From positions 186,001 to 250,000 of the forward strand of contig JAEUTG010000043.1 of assembly GCA_016788045.1 (NCBI GenBank): a DNA stretch of 64,000 nucleotides, read 5' to 3'. A program made the position numbers and the translations under genes. Below the pieces are notes generated by a model that saw nothing but the letters and a program-made list of their open reading frames with translations, searched no databases and was not told the origin of the DNA. This DNA is from Bacteroidales bacterium (GTDB taxonomy: Bacteria; Bacteroidota; Bacteroidia; Bacteroidales; Lentimicrobiaceae). Within the stretch, counting starts at the first letter, position 1, and each line of letters starts with the position of its first letter. This document shows, in pieces, positions 26,748 to 34,985 of this stretch.

Positions 26748-28601
26748 TTATAATTTTTTTCCTGTCAGTCTCAGCCTGGCCATCAGATCCGGCCTGCCGA
26801 TTTTCCGGAGAGTCGCTGACAGCCATTCCCTGTTCTCTTGTTTGTACCAGAAAAAGAATTTCTGCTGGCTGGTCTTCTCCTCGCGGGTGCGGGCTACATA
26901 AACCGGTTTCAGGGTATAGGGATCCATTCCGGTATAGTATATGGCGGTCGCCAGAGTCATAGGTGTCGGAGTGAAATCCTGAACCTGTTCCAGCCTGAAT
27001 CCCTGCTGCATGGTTTCGCAGGCCAGTTCAGCCATATCTTCCAGGCGGCTGCCCGGATGACTCGAAATAAAATACGGGATCAGTTGCTGCCTGAGATCAT
27101 TCGCCCGGTTGATTTCGTCGAACCGCTTCTTAAAATCGTTGAATGTCCTGTAATGCGGCTTGCGCATAATCTGAAGCACATGCTGCGAGCTGTGTTCCGG
27201 GGCAACTTTCAGTCTTCCTGATACATGATGCCTGATGACCTGCTGAAGATATTCATCCAGGCCCCACAACTTGTCTTCGGCCACTGTTCGTCCGGCCAGC
27301 AGATCGTATCGGATGCCGCTGCCAATGGTAATCCGTTTCACGCCCTTTACCTGCATGGCTTTTTTGTATAAAGCTGTCATGGGCCGGTGATCGGTATTCA
27401 GGTTGCGGCAGATGGTCGGGAAGATGCAGGAAGCCCTGCTGCACTTTTTACACTTTTCAGTATCTATGCCCTTCATGCGGTACATGTTGGCCGATGGGCC
27501 GCCCATGTCGGTGATGTGTCCTTTGAATCCCGGATCAGCTGCGATGTCGTTAACTTCCTTCATAATGGAGGTTTCTGATCTGCTGACAACAAATTTCCCC
27601 TGATGGGCCGAAATGGCGCAAAAAGCGCAACCACCAAAGCATCCCCTGTGAAGATTGATTGAGTTACGGATCATTTCAAACGCAGGAATCTGACCACGCT
27701 TGTTGTAGCGGGGGTGCGGATACCGGGTAAACGGCAGGTCGAACGCCGCATCGGTTTCCGTTTCACTCAGCGGGGCATTCGATGGATTCACCACTACCTG
27801 AAAATCACCGCTTTGTTCAATCAGTCGTGCACCCTGCCAGCGGTTCGATTGCTCTTCAAAAATGCGAAAATGCCGGGCAAAGGCTTTCTTATCTGCCAGA
27901 CATTCATCATGGGAAGGCAACATCAGGGTTGTGGCTCCCTCAGGTTCAACAAGGTTATAACCCCGGGGCACTCTGAACGCCGTTTGTTCAATATCGTGTA
28001 TCGCGCTAACGGCCACACCCTGGGCCATCCGTTGCAGTAACTGAACCATGGGCTTTTCACCCATACCAAACACCAGCATATCGGCGCCACTCCAGGTGAG
28101 GATATCAGGCTTCAGTTCATCGCTCCAGTAATCGTAGTGGGTAAGGCGACGCATGGAGGCTTCTATCCCGCCAAGGATAACCGGCACCTCGGGATACAAT
28201 TTTTTCAGGATCCCAGTATAAACCACGGTGGCATAATCGGGCCTGAACCCTGCAACACCTCCGGGCGTATAGGCATCATCGGAACGAAGGCGGCGGTTCG
28301 CGGTATAATGGTTCACCATTGAATCCATACAGCCGGCAGTCACCCCGAAAAAAAGACGCGGCTTCCCCAGCTTTTTAAAATCACGCAGGTCATCGCGCCA
28401 GTTGGGCTGTGGAAGGATGGCCACCCTGAATCCCTCTCTTTCGGCTATGCGCCCCATAACCGCATGACCGAATGAGGGATGGTCAACATAGGCATCACCG
28501 GTAACGATGATTAAATCTACCTCATCCCAGCCTCGTTTATCCAGTTCTTCTCTTGAAACCGGAAGCCAGTCGGTAAGGGGGCGTTTTTCAACGGTTTGCA
28601 T
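26748..28601 (-). CDS. ygiQ: YgiQ-family radical SAM protein
   Basis: 617 residues, cytoplasmic. The N-terminal YgiQ domain starts with DWLPVSREELDKRGWDEVDL and contains VTGDAYVDHPSFGHAVMGR. The radical SAM cluster is HRGCFGGCAFC (CxxxCxxC) at about 317-325, and a further Cys-rich stretch follows (KCKKCSRASC). The C-terminal extension is the usual one (FTPTPMTLATAIYYTG and REEKTSQQKFFFWYK). The length is a little below the E. coli protein. YgiQ proteins are widely conserved, but their reaction is not established. The gene stands alone; a 179-bp gap with a 7-bp repeat separates it from tag. Confidence 0.96.
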   Translation of the reverse strand: MQTVEKRPLTDWLPVSREELDKRGWDEVDLIIVTGDAYVDHPSFGHAVMGRIAEREGFRVAILPQPNWRDDLRDFKKLGKPRLFFGVTAGCMDSMVNHYTANRRLRSDDAYTPGGVAGFRPDYATVVYTGILKKLYPEVPVILGGIEASMRRLTHYDYWSDELKPDILTWSGADMLVFGMGEKPMVQLLQRMAQGVAVSAIHDIEQTAFRVPRGYNLVEPEGATTLMLPSHDECLADKKAFARHFRIFEEQSNRWQGARLIEQSGDFQVVVNPSNAPLSETETDAAFDLPFTRYPHPRYNKRGQIPAFEMIRNSINLHRGCFGGCAFCAISAHQGKFVVSRSETSIMKEVNDIAADPGFKGHITDMGGPSANMYRMKGIDTEKCKKCSRASCIFPTICRNLNTDHRPMTALYKKAMQVKGVKRITIGSGIRYDLLAGRTVAEDKLWGLDEYLQQVIRHHVSGRLKVAPEHSSQHVLQIMRKPHYRTFNDFKKRFDEINRANDLRQQLIPYFISSHPGSRLEDMAELACETMQQGFRLEQVQDFTPTPMTLATAIYYTGMDPYTLKPVYVARTREEKTSQQKFFFWYKQENREWLSATLRKIGRPDLMARLRLTGKKL

Positions 28602-28638
28602 GGGACAAAGGTAGGTGATAAAATGGCTCAGGAGGAAT

Positions 28639-28659
28639 AGCTAAAAGCTAAAAGCTAAT
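28639..28659. repeat. Heptanucleotide array (AGCTAAA)
   Basis: Three units of 7 bp (AGCTAAA, AGCTAAA, AGCTAAT) in the gap between the ygiQ start and the tag stop. The remaining gap sequence to 28780 is GC-rich with loose repeats and no gene. Confidence 0.6.
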
Positions 28660-28780
28660 TTCTATATGCTCTTCCTCCGCTGGCGGGGCTCCCCTGGCGA
28701 AATGGGCGGCGCAATTACTTTGCTGCGCATTATTCCAGCATTCCAGTTGACTACCAGGCTAATTCCAATATCCCACCAGG

Positions 28781-29350
28781 CTATGACCCCTGCGTTTTCC
28801 CTTTCCTGAAACAATTTTCAAGGTGGTCATCCACCATACCTGCCGCCTGCATAAAGGCGTAGCAGATGGTGCTTCCACAGAAGGTGAAGCCGCGCTTTTT
28901 CATGTCTTTTGCCATGGCATCGGATTCGGGGCTCGTAGCCGGAATCTGTTTCAGTTCATCCCAATGGTTCACCAGTGTTTTTCCTCCGGTGAATTGCCAG
29001 ATGTACTTGTCAAAACTCCCGAACTCCTTCTGAACTTCCAGAAACAGCCGGGCATTCAGGATGGTTCCCCTGATTTTGGCCCGGTTGCGGATGATGCCTG
29101 CATCGTTCAGCAAACGGTTATAGTCATCTTCGGTATAGGCTGCGATTTTCTCTGCCTCAAAATTGTCGAAAGCCTTGCGGAATCCCTCCCTCCGATGCAG
29201 GATGGTTTTCCAGCTAAGTCCGGCCTGAAAGGCATCCAGTACCAGGAATTCGAAAAGTTTACGATCATCGTGAACAGGTACTCCCCATTCAGTGTCGTGG
29301 TATTCATTCATCAGCGGGTCATTGCCCGGCCAGGAACAGGTGGTTTCCAT
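28781..29350 (-). CDS. tag: DNA-3-methyladenine glycosylase I
   Basis: 189 residues. It removes 3-methyladenine from alkylated DNA by cleaving the N-glycosidic bond. Family marks: the N-terminal Cys (C5) and HDTEWGVP (H18), FEFLVLDAFQAGLSWKTIL (the FLxLxxxQAGLSW region), GIIRNRAKIRGTILNAR, and the C-terminal HLENC (H176, C180). C5, H18, H176 and C180 correspond to the zinc ligands of E. coli Tag, so the metal site is intact. The length equals the family norm. A heptamer array begins 6 bp upstream of the start codon, which leaves little room for a normal ribosome binding site. Confidence 0.95.
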   Translation of the reverse strand: METTCSWPGNDPLMNEYHDTEWGVPVHDDRKLFEFLVLDAFQAGLSWKTILHRREGFRKAFDNFEAEKIAAYTEDDYNRLLNDAGIIRNRAKIRGTILNARLFLEVQKEFGSFDKYIWQFTGGKTLVNHWDELKQIPATSPESDAMAKDMKKRGFTFCGSTICYAFMQAAGMVDDHLENCFRKGKTQGS

Positions 29351-29355
29351 GAAAC

Positions 29356-29386
29356 AAGTAAAAAGTAAAAAGTAAAAAGTAAAAAG
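29356..29386. repeat. Heptanucleotide array (AAAAAGT)
   Basis: About 4.4 units of AAAAAGT, starting 6 bp upstream of the tag start codon on the opposite strand. It occupies the tag leader, where promoter or ribosome binding signals would be expected. Confidence 0.7.
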
Positions 29387-29490
29387 CCTGATTGACTGCA
29401 GTATGTAAGAGCAGGCAGGCTCAAAGTTTCAAATTCGTCATTCGTCATTTTTACCCTGAGCGGAGCCGAAGGGCGTCATTCATCATTCGT

Positions 29491-29581
29491 CATTTTTACC
29501 CTGAGCCTGTCTGCCTGTAACTAAAACAATCAATGGGGAAGAACTATGCATACAGGCAGGCGGAGCCGAAGGGCGTCATTC
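29491..29581. repeat. 91-bp direct repeat, copy 1, with 55-bp insert
   Basis: First of two nearly identical 91-bp units (one difference, C at 29544 against T in copy 2). Positions 29507-29561 are an insert that splits the CCCTGAGC/GGAGCCGAAGGG palindrome seen whole at 29454-29473. The insert ends pair in part: CTGCCTGTA near its start, TACAGGCAG near its end. Confidence 0.75.
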
Positions 29582-29641
29582 ATCATTCGTCATTCATCAT
29601 TCGTCATTTTTACCCTGAGCTTGTCGATGGGCGTCATTCGT

Positions 29642-29732
29642 CATTTTTACCCTGAGCCTGTCTGCCTGTAACTAAAACAATCAATGGGGAAGAATTATGC
29701 ATACAGGCAGGCGGAGCCGAAGGGCGTCATTC
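29642..29732. repeat. 91-bp direct repeat, copy 2, with 55-bp insert
   Basis: Second 91-bp unit, matching 29491-29581 except for one base. It carries the same 55-bp insert at the same site in the palindrome (29658-29712), so the unit was duplicated after insertion, or the element went twice into an identical target. Confidence 0.75.
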
Positions 29733-29750
29733 GTCATTCGTCATTCGTAA

Positions 29751-30776
29751 TCACCTTAACACTGCTGCAATCGCATGATTATCAGGCTTTATAATCCCCT
29801 TCTCAGTTATAATTCCGGTAATAAATTCTGCAGGGGTAACATCAAAAGCAGGGTTAAAGGCATCTGAACCGGGATTGGTGACCCTGATGGTCTGAATCCT
29901 GCCATCCTGATCAGGGCCGGTCTGGTAATGGACCTCATCAGCGCTTCGCTCCTCAATGATGATATCGGCGCCTGTCGGGGTTTCCGGGTCAAACGTTGAG
30001 CGCGGTGCTGCAACAAAAAACGGAATACCAAAGTGCCTGGCTAAAATGGCTTTTTCGAAGGTTCCTATCTTATTGGCGACATCACCGTTGGCTGCAATCC
30101 GGTCGGCACCGACAATCACAAGGTCAATCAGCCCTTTCGACATGAGATAAGCACCGGCATTGTCAGGAACGATGGTGTGTTCAATGCCTTCATTGGCCAG
30201 TTCCCAGGCAGTGAGCCGGGCGCCCTGACTGCGCGGTCGGGTTTCATCCGCGTACACAAAAACCTGCTTGCCTCCCCGATGCGCCATATACACCGGTGAC
30301 AAGGCGCTTCCGTAATCTACAAACCCAAGCCAGCCGGCATTGCAATGGGTAAGTACCCTGGCACCGTCTGATATCAGGGGTTCACCAAAAATTCCGATAC
30401 CCCTGGCGGCTTCCGTATTGGCTCTGGCCAGGCGTTGTGCTTCGTCCACTGCTGCCTGAACGGATACCTGCCCGGCACTGAAAACACACTCGACTGCATA
30501 AAACAGGTCTCGTGCCGTTGGGCGGGTAGCCCTGATTCTTTCAGCAGCGGCCACGGGATCATCGTCAGCAACAAAGGCCTGGGCCATGGCAAAACCCGCG
30601 GCAGCACCGATAGCCCCAGCGCCTCTCACAGTCATGTCGCGGATGGCTGCACAGCTATCTTCACATTGTTTGCACTCACGGATGGCAAAAGCAAAAGGAA
30701 GCCGGTTCTGGTCAATCAGGTACACAACTCCTTCGTCGAAACGAACAGTCAGATAATCCTTACCGGCAACTTTCAT
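29751..30776 (-). CDS. mtnA: S-methyl-5-thioribose-1-phosphate isomerase
   Basis: 341 residues, cytoplasmic. It converts methylthioribose 1-phosphate to methylthioribulose 1-phosphate in the methionine salvage pathway. Family motifs: DMTVRGAGAIGAAAGFAMA, THCNAGWL with the catalytic Cys (C145), ADETRPRSQGARLTAWEL, and GADRIAANGDVANKIGT with the catalytic Asp (D225). The length is normal. Related eIF2B-alpha-like proteins exist, but both catalytic residues support the isomerase. No other methionine salvage gene is in the window. The stop codon abuts the heptamer block at 29749, and a terminator of the neighbouring gene lies before its start. Confidence 0.96.
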   Translation of the reverse strand: MKVAGKDYLTVRFDEGVVYLIDQNRLPFAFAIRECKQCEDSCAAIRDMTVRGAGAIGAAAGFAMAQAFVADDDPVAAAERIRATRPTARDLFYAVECVFSAGQVSVQAAVDEAQRLARANTEAARGIGIFGEPLISDGARVLTHCNAGWLGFVDYGSALSPVYMAHRGGKQVFVYADETRPRSQGARLTAWELANEGIEHTIVPDNAGAYLMSKGLIDLVIVGADRIAANGDVANKIGTFEKAILARHFGIPFFVAAPRSTFDPETPTGADIIIEERSADEVHYQTGPDQDGRIQTIRVTNPGSDAFNPAFDVTPAEFITGIITEKGIIKPDNHAIAAVLR

Positions 30777-30836
30777 GGTCTGAATTTTACTGTTGATAAA
30801 AACAAAAATAATAAACTAAGCGGTATCCATCCGGAA

Positions 30837-30866
30837 AAATAAAAAAGGCTGCCCCTTGAGGCAGCC
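30837..30866 (-). terminator. Rho-independent terminator of the outer membrane protein gene
   Basis: On the minus strand GGCTGCC, a 6-base loop and GGCAGCC form a 7-bp stem, followed by a run of T (TTTTTTATTTTT). It begins 21 bp past the stop at 30888. Confidence 0.85.
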
Positions 30867-30887
30867 CTGTGCTTTGATATATTCAGA

Positions 30888-31454
30888 TTACAGTTTCACA
30901 GCAACACCAAGGTTCAACCAGGCAATACCGTATCCGATTTCTGCCATGGCAGCAAATTTATCGGAGAAGTAGTAACGGCCACCGGCATACCACGACCAGA
31001 TTACTCCACTGCTTGAAGCACTGTAGTTGTACAATGGATCAATATCACCGAATTCTTTGGCTGAAACGATGTTCATACCAATCATAAGACCGGTGTAAGT
31101 GTCAAGCTTCTCAATCAGCGGATAGTGGAAAGTTCCCCTTGCACCAATGATAAAGTTGGTGTATTTGTAACCCCAGTTACCACCAAAATAGGTATACTCC
31201 CATTTGTTGGCAGCATATCCCACATAACCTCCAACCCCAATGGATCCGATGTCAAGAACATCATCTTTTACTCCAACCTCAAAAGAAGCTGAAATCGGGG
31301 GTACACTTGAAGAATAACCTGAACCTGTGTACAATGTACTTCCAAGTCCAATACCCAGATTCAGAACTTTTTCTCCTTTGGTGAGCATGTTGTCCTGTGC
31401 TGAAAGATTAAATGCCAGAAAGGCTGCAAAAAGCGTAACAACGATTTTTTTCAT
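30888..31454 (-). CDS. Outer membrane beta-barrel protein
   Basis: 188 residues. The signal peptide MKKIVVTLFAAFLAFNLSAQ is followed by about eight amphipathic strands rich in Gly and aromatic residues: VLNLGIGLGSTLY, ISASFEVGV, IGVGGYVGYAANKWEY, NFIIGARGTFHY, TYTGLMIGMNIV, WSWYAGGRYYF and FAAMAEIGYGIAWLNLGVAVKL. This is the pattern of small eight-stranded barrels (OmpA/OmpX type). The C-terminus VAVKL has no aromatic end residue. It would sit in the outer membrane; the role is unknown, perhaps structural. A single gene with its own terminator. Confidence 0.85.
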   Translation of the reverse strand: MKKIVVTLFAAFLAFNLSAQDNMLTKGEKVLNLGIGLGSTLYTGSGYSSSVPPISASFEVGVKDDVLDIGSIGVGGYVGYAANKWEYTYFGGNWGYKYTNFIIGARGTFHYPLIEKLDTYTGLMIGMNIVSAKEFGDIDPLYNYSASSSGVIWSWYAGGRYYFSDKFAAMAEIGYGIAWLNLGVAVKL

Positions 31455-31876
31455 GTTGATTGGTTTTTGTTTAACAAAGGTTGAATTATCAGATTAACTT
31501 GTTTATAAGATACTATTCATGAAAATGCCGGCCAGAAAACCGTTTCCTCAGTATTGTGGGTTTGAAAAGCAACAATAGCTTCTATTGTAATTACAAATAT
31601 AGGGCAATATAGTTCAACAAACATAAGTATTCATAGGTATTTTGTAAAGAAATTTTAAACCATCGGGAGATTCCACCGAATCCTGTCTCTCAAAGATAAT
31701 TAGAATGTTATTCATCTTACTCATTAACAGATACTTAATTAATAAAATTGAATCGCTGCCCACCATTGATCCCTGACCTCAGCCGCAAGTAATCCATGAA
31801 TGAAAGACAACAATGCTCAATCCCCTGAAACAGGCTATATGGGATTTTTCACGATTTCTGAAGGATAAAGAAACAT
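31455..31876. other. Intergenic region without a recognisable gene
   Basis: 422 bp, AT-rich. It holds the leader of the barrel gene at 31454 (AACCTTTG on the minus strand is one base off the -7 consensus) and the 3' side of the envelope operon ending at 31877. No ORF, RNA gene or strong hairpin was seen. Confidence 0.4.
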
Positions 31877-32818
31877 TCAGGGTTTCTTCTTTTTAACCTT
31901 TTTCATTTCATCAGCAGCCAGTTTTATAAAATGTTCCATTTCTGCTGCCGAGAGGTTATTATTTCCCTGTGCCAGCTCAGAAAGCTGAACAATTAATCCT
32001 GCTGCACGTTTCTCCTGATTGAGTGCCAGGTTGATGCAGACCATGTAATAACGATAGAGCAGGTTATCCGGGAATTCGCTGATCAGCATCTGGCAATATC
32101 TGGCTGCTTCCTGAGGGTTCTTTTGCAGTTCGAAGAAAATTTTCATTAAAAAATACCTGGCTTCGGTACTTATCATGCGGTTATCTGCCCCGGCTGCAAT
32201 TTTAAGATAGGCAATCCCGGTCTTCATATCCTCCAGGGTTTTATCTCCTGAGAATACCGTAACAAACGGAAGCTTTTCGGTAGCATAGGCTGAAAAATAA
32301 TAATAAAGGCCGGAAGTAAGGTAAAAGGGTGGAAAGGTTTTTTCACGCCCAAAGGTCTTCCTCAGTACGGTGTTATACTTCTTCAGGTCATTCAGTGCAG
32401 CAAAATATGCATTGTTGTGCAGGTGAACCCTTGCCCCGAAAGCCAGTACCGATGTCATCAGAAAAAGGTGCTCATCTGATTCAGCAAAATCAGCTGAAAC
32501 ATGATGTTCTTTAAATGAATCTATGGCGTTGTTGAGTTTCTGAACCCAGTTGGCGGATGTGTTACCGGCTATTTTCCGGGTCCAATAGTAGTTAATGACA
32601 GCAAGTTCAAACTCAGGGTCATGCTTTAACCGGCTTTCATGCTGTCTGATCAGCGAGTCGGCAGCATGAAAAGCATAGTGCTGGGTGAAAAGGTAAATGG
32701 CTTCTGAGGGGCAGGGGTCAACAGGCTCAGAAAGCGATGCATGAAGAGAAGCCGGCAATAAGAGGGCCGGTAAAAGGAGCCAGCTCAGTATGGCAAGTTT
32801 AACAGCCTTTCGCTTCAT
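31877..32818 (-). CDS. Exported helical (TPR-like) protein, last gene of envelope operon
   Basis: 313 residues. A signal peptide (about 1-29, LAILSWLLLPALLLPASLHA) is followed by an all-helical body with tetratricopeptide-like pairs (LFTQHYAFHAADSLIRQHES, AALNDLKKYNTVLRK, EARYFLMKIFFELQKNPQEA, LYRYYMVCINLALNQEKRAA) and a lysine-rich end (KKVKKKKP). The protein should be periplasmic. Its ATG overlaps the stop of the preceding TPR gene by 4 bp (ATGA), so it is translated with it. I do not recognise a named family. As the final member of a five-gene run with LolA-like and YidD proteins, it may be a scaffold or partner in envelope assembly (inference). Confidence 0.82.
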   Translation of the reverse strand: MKRKAVKLAILSWLLLPALLLPASLHASLSEPVDPCPSEAIYLFTQHYAFHAADSLIRQHESRLKHDPEFELAVINYYWTRKIAGNTSANWVQKLNNAIDSFKEHHVSADFAESDEHLFLMTSVLAFGARVHLHNNAYFAALNDLKKYNTVLRKTFGREKTFPPFYLTSGLYYYFSAYATEKLPFVTVFSGDKTLEDMKTGIAYLKIAAGADNRMISTEARYFLMKIFFELQKNPQEAARYCQMLISEFPDNLLYRYYMVCINLALNQEKRAAGLIVQLSELAQGNNNLSAAEMEHFIKLAADEMKKVKKKKP

Positions 32819-33663
32819 TTGCAGACAGGTTGTTGAAGAGCTTCCACCAATCCTGCAAAAACCCTGTTTTTCTCTGCATGCTGCTTCTCCAGTGCAATGG
32901 TATAGGCTTTCTGGTAACCTCCCATGTAGTAGCGCTGAAACCAGGGAAAAACAATGAGGGCCGCATCAAAAAAAGTAACTGAAGAGGATATCCCGATGCC
33001 GGCAGTTATAAAACCTATTACCAGCAGAAACGAATTGGCCCCGTTTCTGTAGTCTCCGGCATACACCTGCCCGGATCCGGGAATCACAATACTTAAAACC
33101 CTGGCAACCCGTGGATTATAGCGTTTCTCCAGATACGACAAGCGGGCAAACCCGGTTTCTATCTGTGGCAACATTTCAGCATTCTGTTCTTTTGCGCAAA
33201 GGAGCAATAGTTTCCGTGCCTCGTCATACTGGCCCAGGTAGTAAGCTGACATGGCTGAAAGCACATCAAATTGCCACTGCTGACAGTTGTTCAGGGTTCC
33301 CTCAAAAGACAGCAGATCTATCTGGGCTTCGCGGAATCCGGCTTCAAAAATTCTGCAGGAGGCTTTCGACAAGGTAAGTTCGGCTTTCAGCGAATCATTT
33401 TCTGATTGTGTAATTGCCAGGTCGTAGTAATAAACCGCATTGCTGTAGTCCTGCAAAGAATAATAGTTATCAGCCAGCAAGCGGAATACTTCGGGAAAAT
33501 GTACTCCGTTGTCAAAAAACATCAGCCGGTTAAGTGACTTCACGGCATTGGCATAATTCCCCACATAGCTCTGCTCACGGGCATAATCCAGCGTTTCGGC
33601 CGGAGTCTGAGCCTGTAAAACAATCGTAAATACACTAAAAAGTATCGCTGAAAACCGTTTCAA
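32815..33663 (-). CDS. Exported TPR protein with C-terminal membrane domain (DUF5683-like)
   Basis: About 282 residues from a TTG at 33663, chosen because it gives a good signal peptide (LKRFSAILFSVFTIVLQAQ); ATG codons at 33783 and 33726 read into the same frame but run deep into the upstream gene. TPR pairs occupy about 20-175 (AREQSYVGNYANAVKSLNRL, DNYYSLQDYSNAVYYYDLAI, AYYLGQYDEARKLLLLCA). The C-terminal domain begins RVARVLSIVIPGSGQVYAGDY and has two or three hydrophobic segments, like DUF5683 proteins and like the neighbouring gene. The two appear to be paralogs. It would sit at the inner membrane facing the periplasm. Function unknown. Confidence 0.8.
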   Translation of the reverse strand: MKRFSAILFSVFTIVLQAQTPAETLDYAREQSYVGNYANAVKSLNRLMFFDNGVHFPEVFRLLADNYYSLQDYSNAVYYYDLAITQSENDSLKAELTLSKASCRIFEAGFREAQIDLLSFEGTLNNCQQWQFDVLSAMSAYYLGQYDEARKLLLLCAKEQNAEMLPQIETGFARLSYLEKRYNPRVARVLSIVIPGSGQVYAGDYRNGANSFLLVIGFITAGIGISSSVTFFDAALIVFPWFQRYYMGGYQKAYTIALEKQHAEKNRVFAGLVEALQQPVCK

Positions 33664-34594
33664 TGTGTGAATGTATTTTTTGATTGACTTTCCTGTTGTG
33701 TTTGCGGGCTGCTTTGAACGAACCATAAAGATTGCCTGCATAAAAGGTAGCTGCCAACCCGGTATACACAATAAAAAAAGCACTTTGCCTTCCGTATTGA
33801 TGATATCCCCGGATTGCCTGAATCGTACTGCCGGCCACGAAGATAAAGGAGATCAGCCCGTCTTTCCAGTTGCCGGTGTATACTTTGCCAAGGCCGGGAA
33901 CCACTGCCGACAGACCGAGAGCAATACCCCCGCTTTTATACCGTGCTTCGTCCATCTGCCGGAATATTTCCGCATATTTCTTATCGTAAAGAAACCCGGC
34001 GGGGTGCAGTTCTTCGTAGGTTAGTTTCGCCTTGTCCCACTCATAACCCATCAGCTGGTTGTTCATGCTGAGGAAAAGCCGGTCGTTTTTGTTCAGGTTC
34101 CGGTTCGAAGTGATGAACTGTGAAACATTGAAATTCATTTCCGCCATAATGAGGGCCTTGCTGTAATCAATGGCCAGTTCACGGGGAATGGATTCCCTGA
34201 CCCTGAAAAGGCTGTCGGTGCGGCGGTTGACCATGGCGTACTGATGCCCGAGCAGATAGCTTTTAATCAGTTGTTGCTTCACTGTATCGTTGTCAGGATC
34301 AAGGAATAAAACCCTCTCAAATTCTTCTGCTGCCAGCTGAAACTGACGGGTTTCAAAAAGAAACTGAGCGTATCTGAACGAGTTATCCCGGTTGTAAAGA
34401 TCCTGGCTCAGCGCGGTTTGTGGATTCAAACAGGTAATAACCAGTTGAACTAAAAGTACCATCACTGTCCGAAAGCCATATCCGGACGTGAAAAAACGCC
34501 TGTTAAAAGTATTCACAAAAGCCGGGAATCGGTTTATCAGGATCATCGTTATTGGAATCGTGTTAGCCTTATTACCGTATAAACTACGGCTCAT
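33635..34594 (-). CDS. TPR membrane protein with C-terminal DUF5683-like domain
   Basis: 319 residues; an internal ATG at 34546 is also possible. A long leader with a hydrophobic core (VMVLLVQLVITCLNPQTALSQ, about 44-64) is followed by TPR-like helices (FRYAQFLFETRQFQLAAEEFERVLFLDPDND) and the domain ALGLSAVVPGLGKVYTGNW with three hydrophobic segments up to about 295, then a basic tail (FKAARKHNRKVNQKIH). Both this gene and the next share the PGxGxVYxGxxxxGxxSF motif. The start overlaps the yidD stop by 11 bp and its end overlaps the next gene. By context it belongs to an envelope module with LolA-like and YidD proteins. Confidence 0.82.
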   Translation of the reverse strand: MSRSLYGNKANTIPITMILINRFPAFVNTFNRRFFTSGYGFRTVMVLLVQLVITCLNPQTALSQDLYNRDNSFRYAQFLFETRQFQLAAEEFERVLFLDPDNDTVKQQLIKSYLLGHQYAMVNRRTDSLFRVRESIPRELAIDYSKALIMAEMNFNVSQFITSNRNLNKNDRLFLSMNNQLMGYEWDKAKLTYEELHPAGFLYDKKYAEIFRQMDEARYKSGGIALGLSAVVPGLGKVYTGNWKDGLISFIFVAGSTIQAIRGYHQYGRQSAFFIVYTGLAATFYAGNLYGSFKAARKHNRKVNQKIHSHIETVFSDTF

Positions 34595-34985
34595 CGATCA
34601 GCAGGTGCTTTTCTGTGTCAAATTCATAGTCCCCTGGCGATAACCCGTTGCACCGTGTAAGCCGGTCGATGGCGTCGAGAAAACCGGCAAATACGCCTTT
34701 GTGCCTGATGGTTTCAATGGCATATACCGAACAACTGGGTTCAAAAGTACAACTCCTTGCATCCTGCGATGAAAAAAAGTTCTTGTATCCGATGAAAAAG
34801 GCGGTGAGTAAAACGCTGGCTTCGTTGCTACTTTCACTGAAATAGCTGCTGTAATCATGTACATGGGTTTCGTGCTGCACAGCGCTGACCAGTGCTTTAA
34901 AATCAATTTTCTGCTGCGCCGCCACCGTATGAAGAAGCAACAGGTTAAAGTGCAGGAACAGGATAATTATAGAAGGAGTTCTCAT
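34584..34985 (-). CDS. yidD: YidD-type protein with signal peptide
   Basis: 133 residues. The YidD core lies at about 77-113: ARSCTFEPSCSVYAIETIRH, then KGVFAGFLDAIDRLTRCN. The PSCSxY motif (83-88) and the later RxxRC are the family signature (PF01809). Standard YidD is a peripheral inner membrane protein of about 70-85 residues lying next to rpmH-rnpA-yidC and helping insertase function. This one has an N-terminal signal peptide (IIILFLHFNLLLLHTVAAQ) and about 50 extra residues, so it should reach the periplasm, and it is not next to yidC. It starts 41 bp inside the LolA-like gene. Confidence 0.88.
   Translation of the reverse strand: MRTPSIIILFLHFNLLLLHTVAAQQKIDFKALVSAVQHETHVHDYSSYFSESSNEASVLLTAFFIGYKNFFSSQDARSCTFEPSCSVYAIETIRHKGVFAGFLDAIDRLTRCNGLSPGDYEFDTEKHLLIDEP

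Larger units (their letters stand above)
29433..29749. repeat. GTCATTC heptamer runs mixed with palindromic repeats
   Basis: Runs of the 7-bp unit GTCATTC (variant ATCATTC) occur at 29433-29448, 29474-29492, 29574-29608 and 29724-29749. Between them stand copies of a palindromic repeat of the type CCCTGAGC...GAAGGG: an uninterrupted copy at 29454-29473, a variant with a TTGTC core at 29613-29631, and two copies split by an insert. The block fills the space between tag and the mtnA stop at 29751. No ORF is present. Confidence 0.75.

Noticed and set aside
29433..29749. CRISPR array
   Set aside because: Repeats are 7 bp or uneven larger blocks without equal unique spacers, and no cas gene is near.
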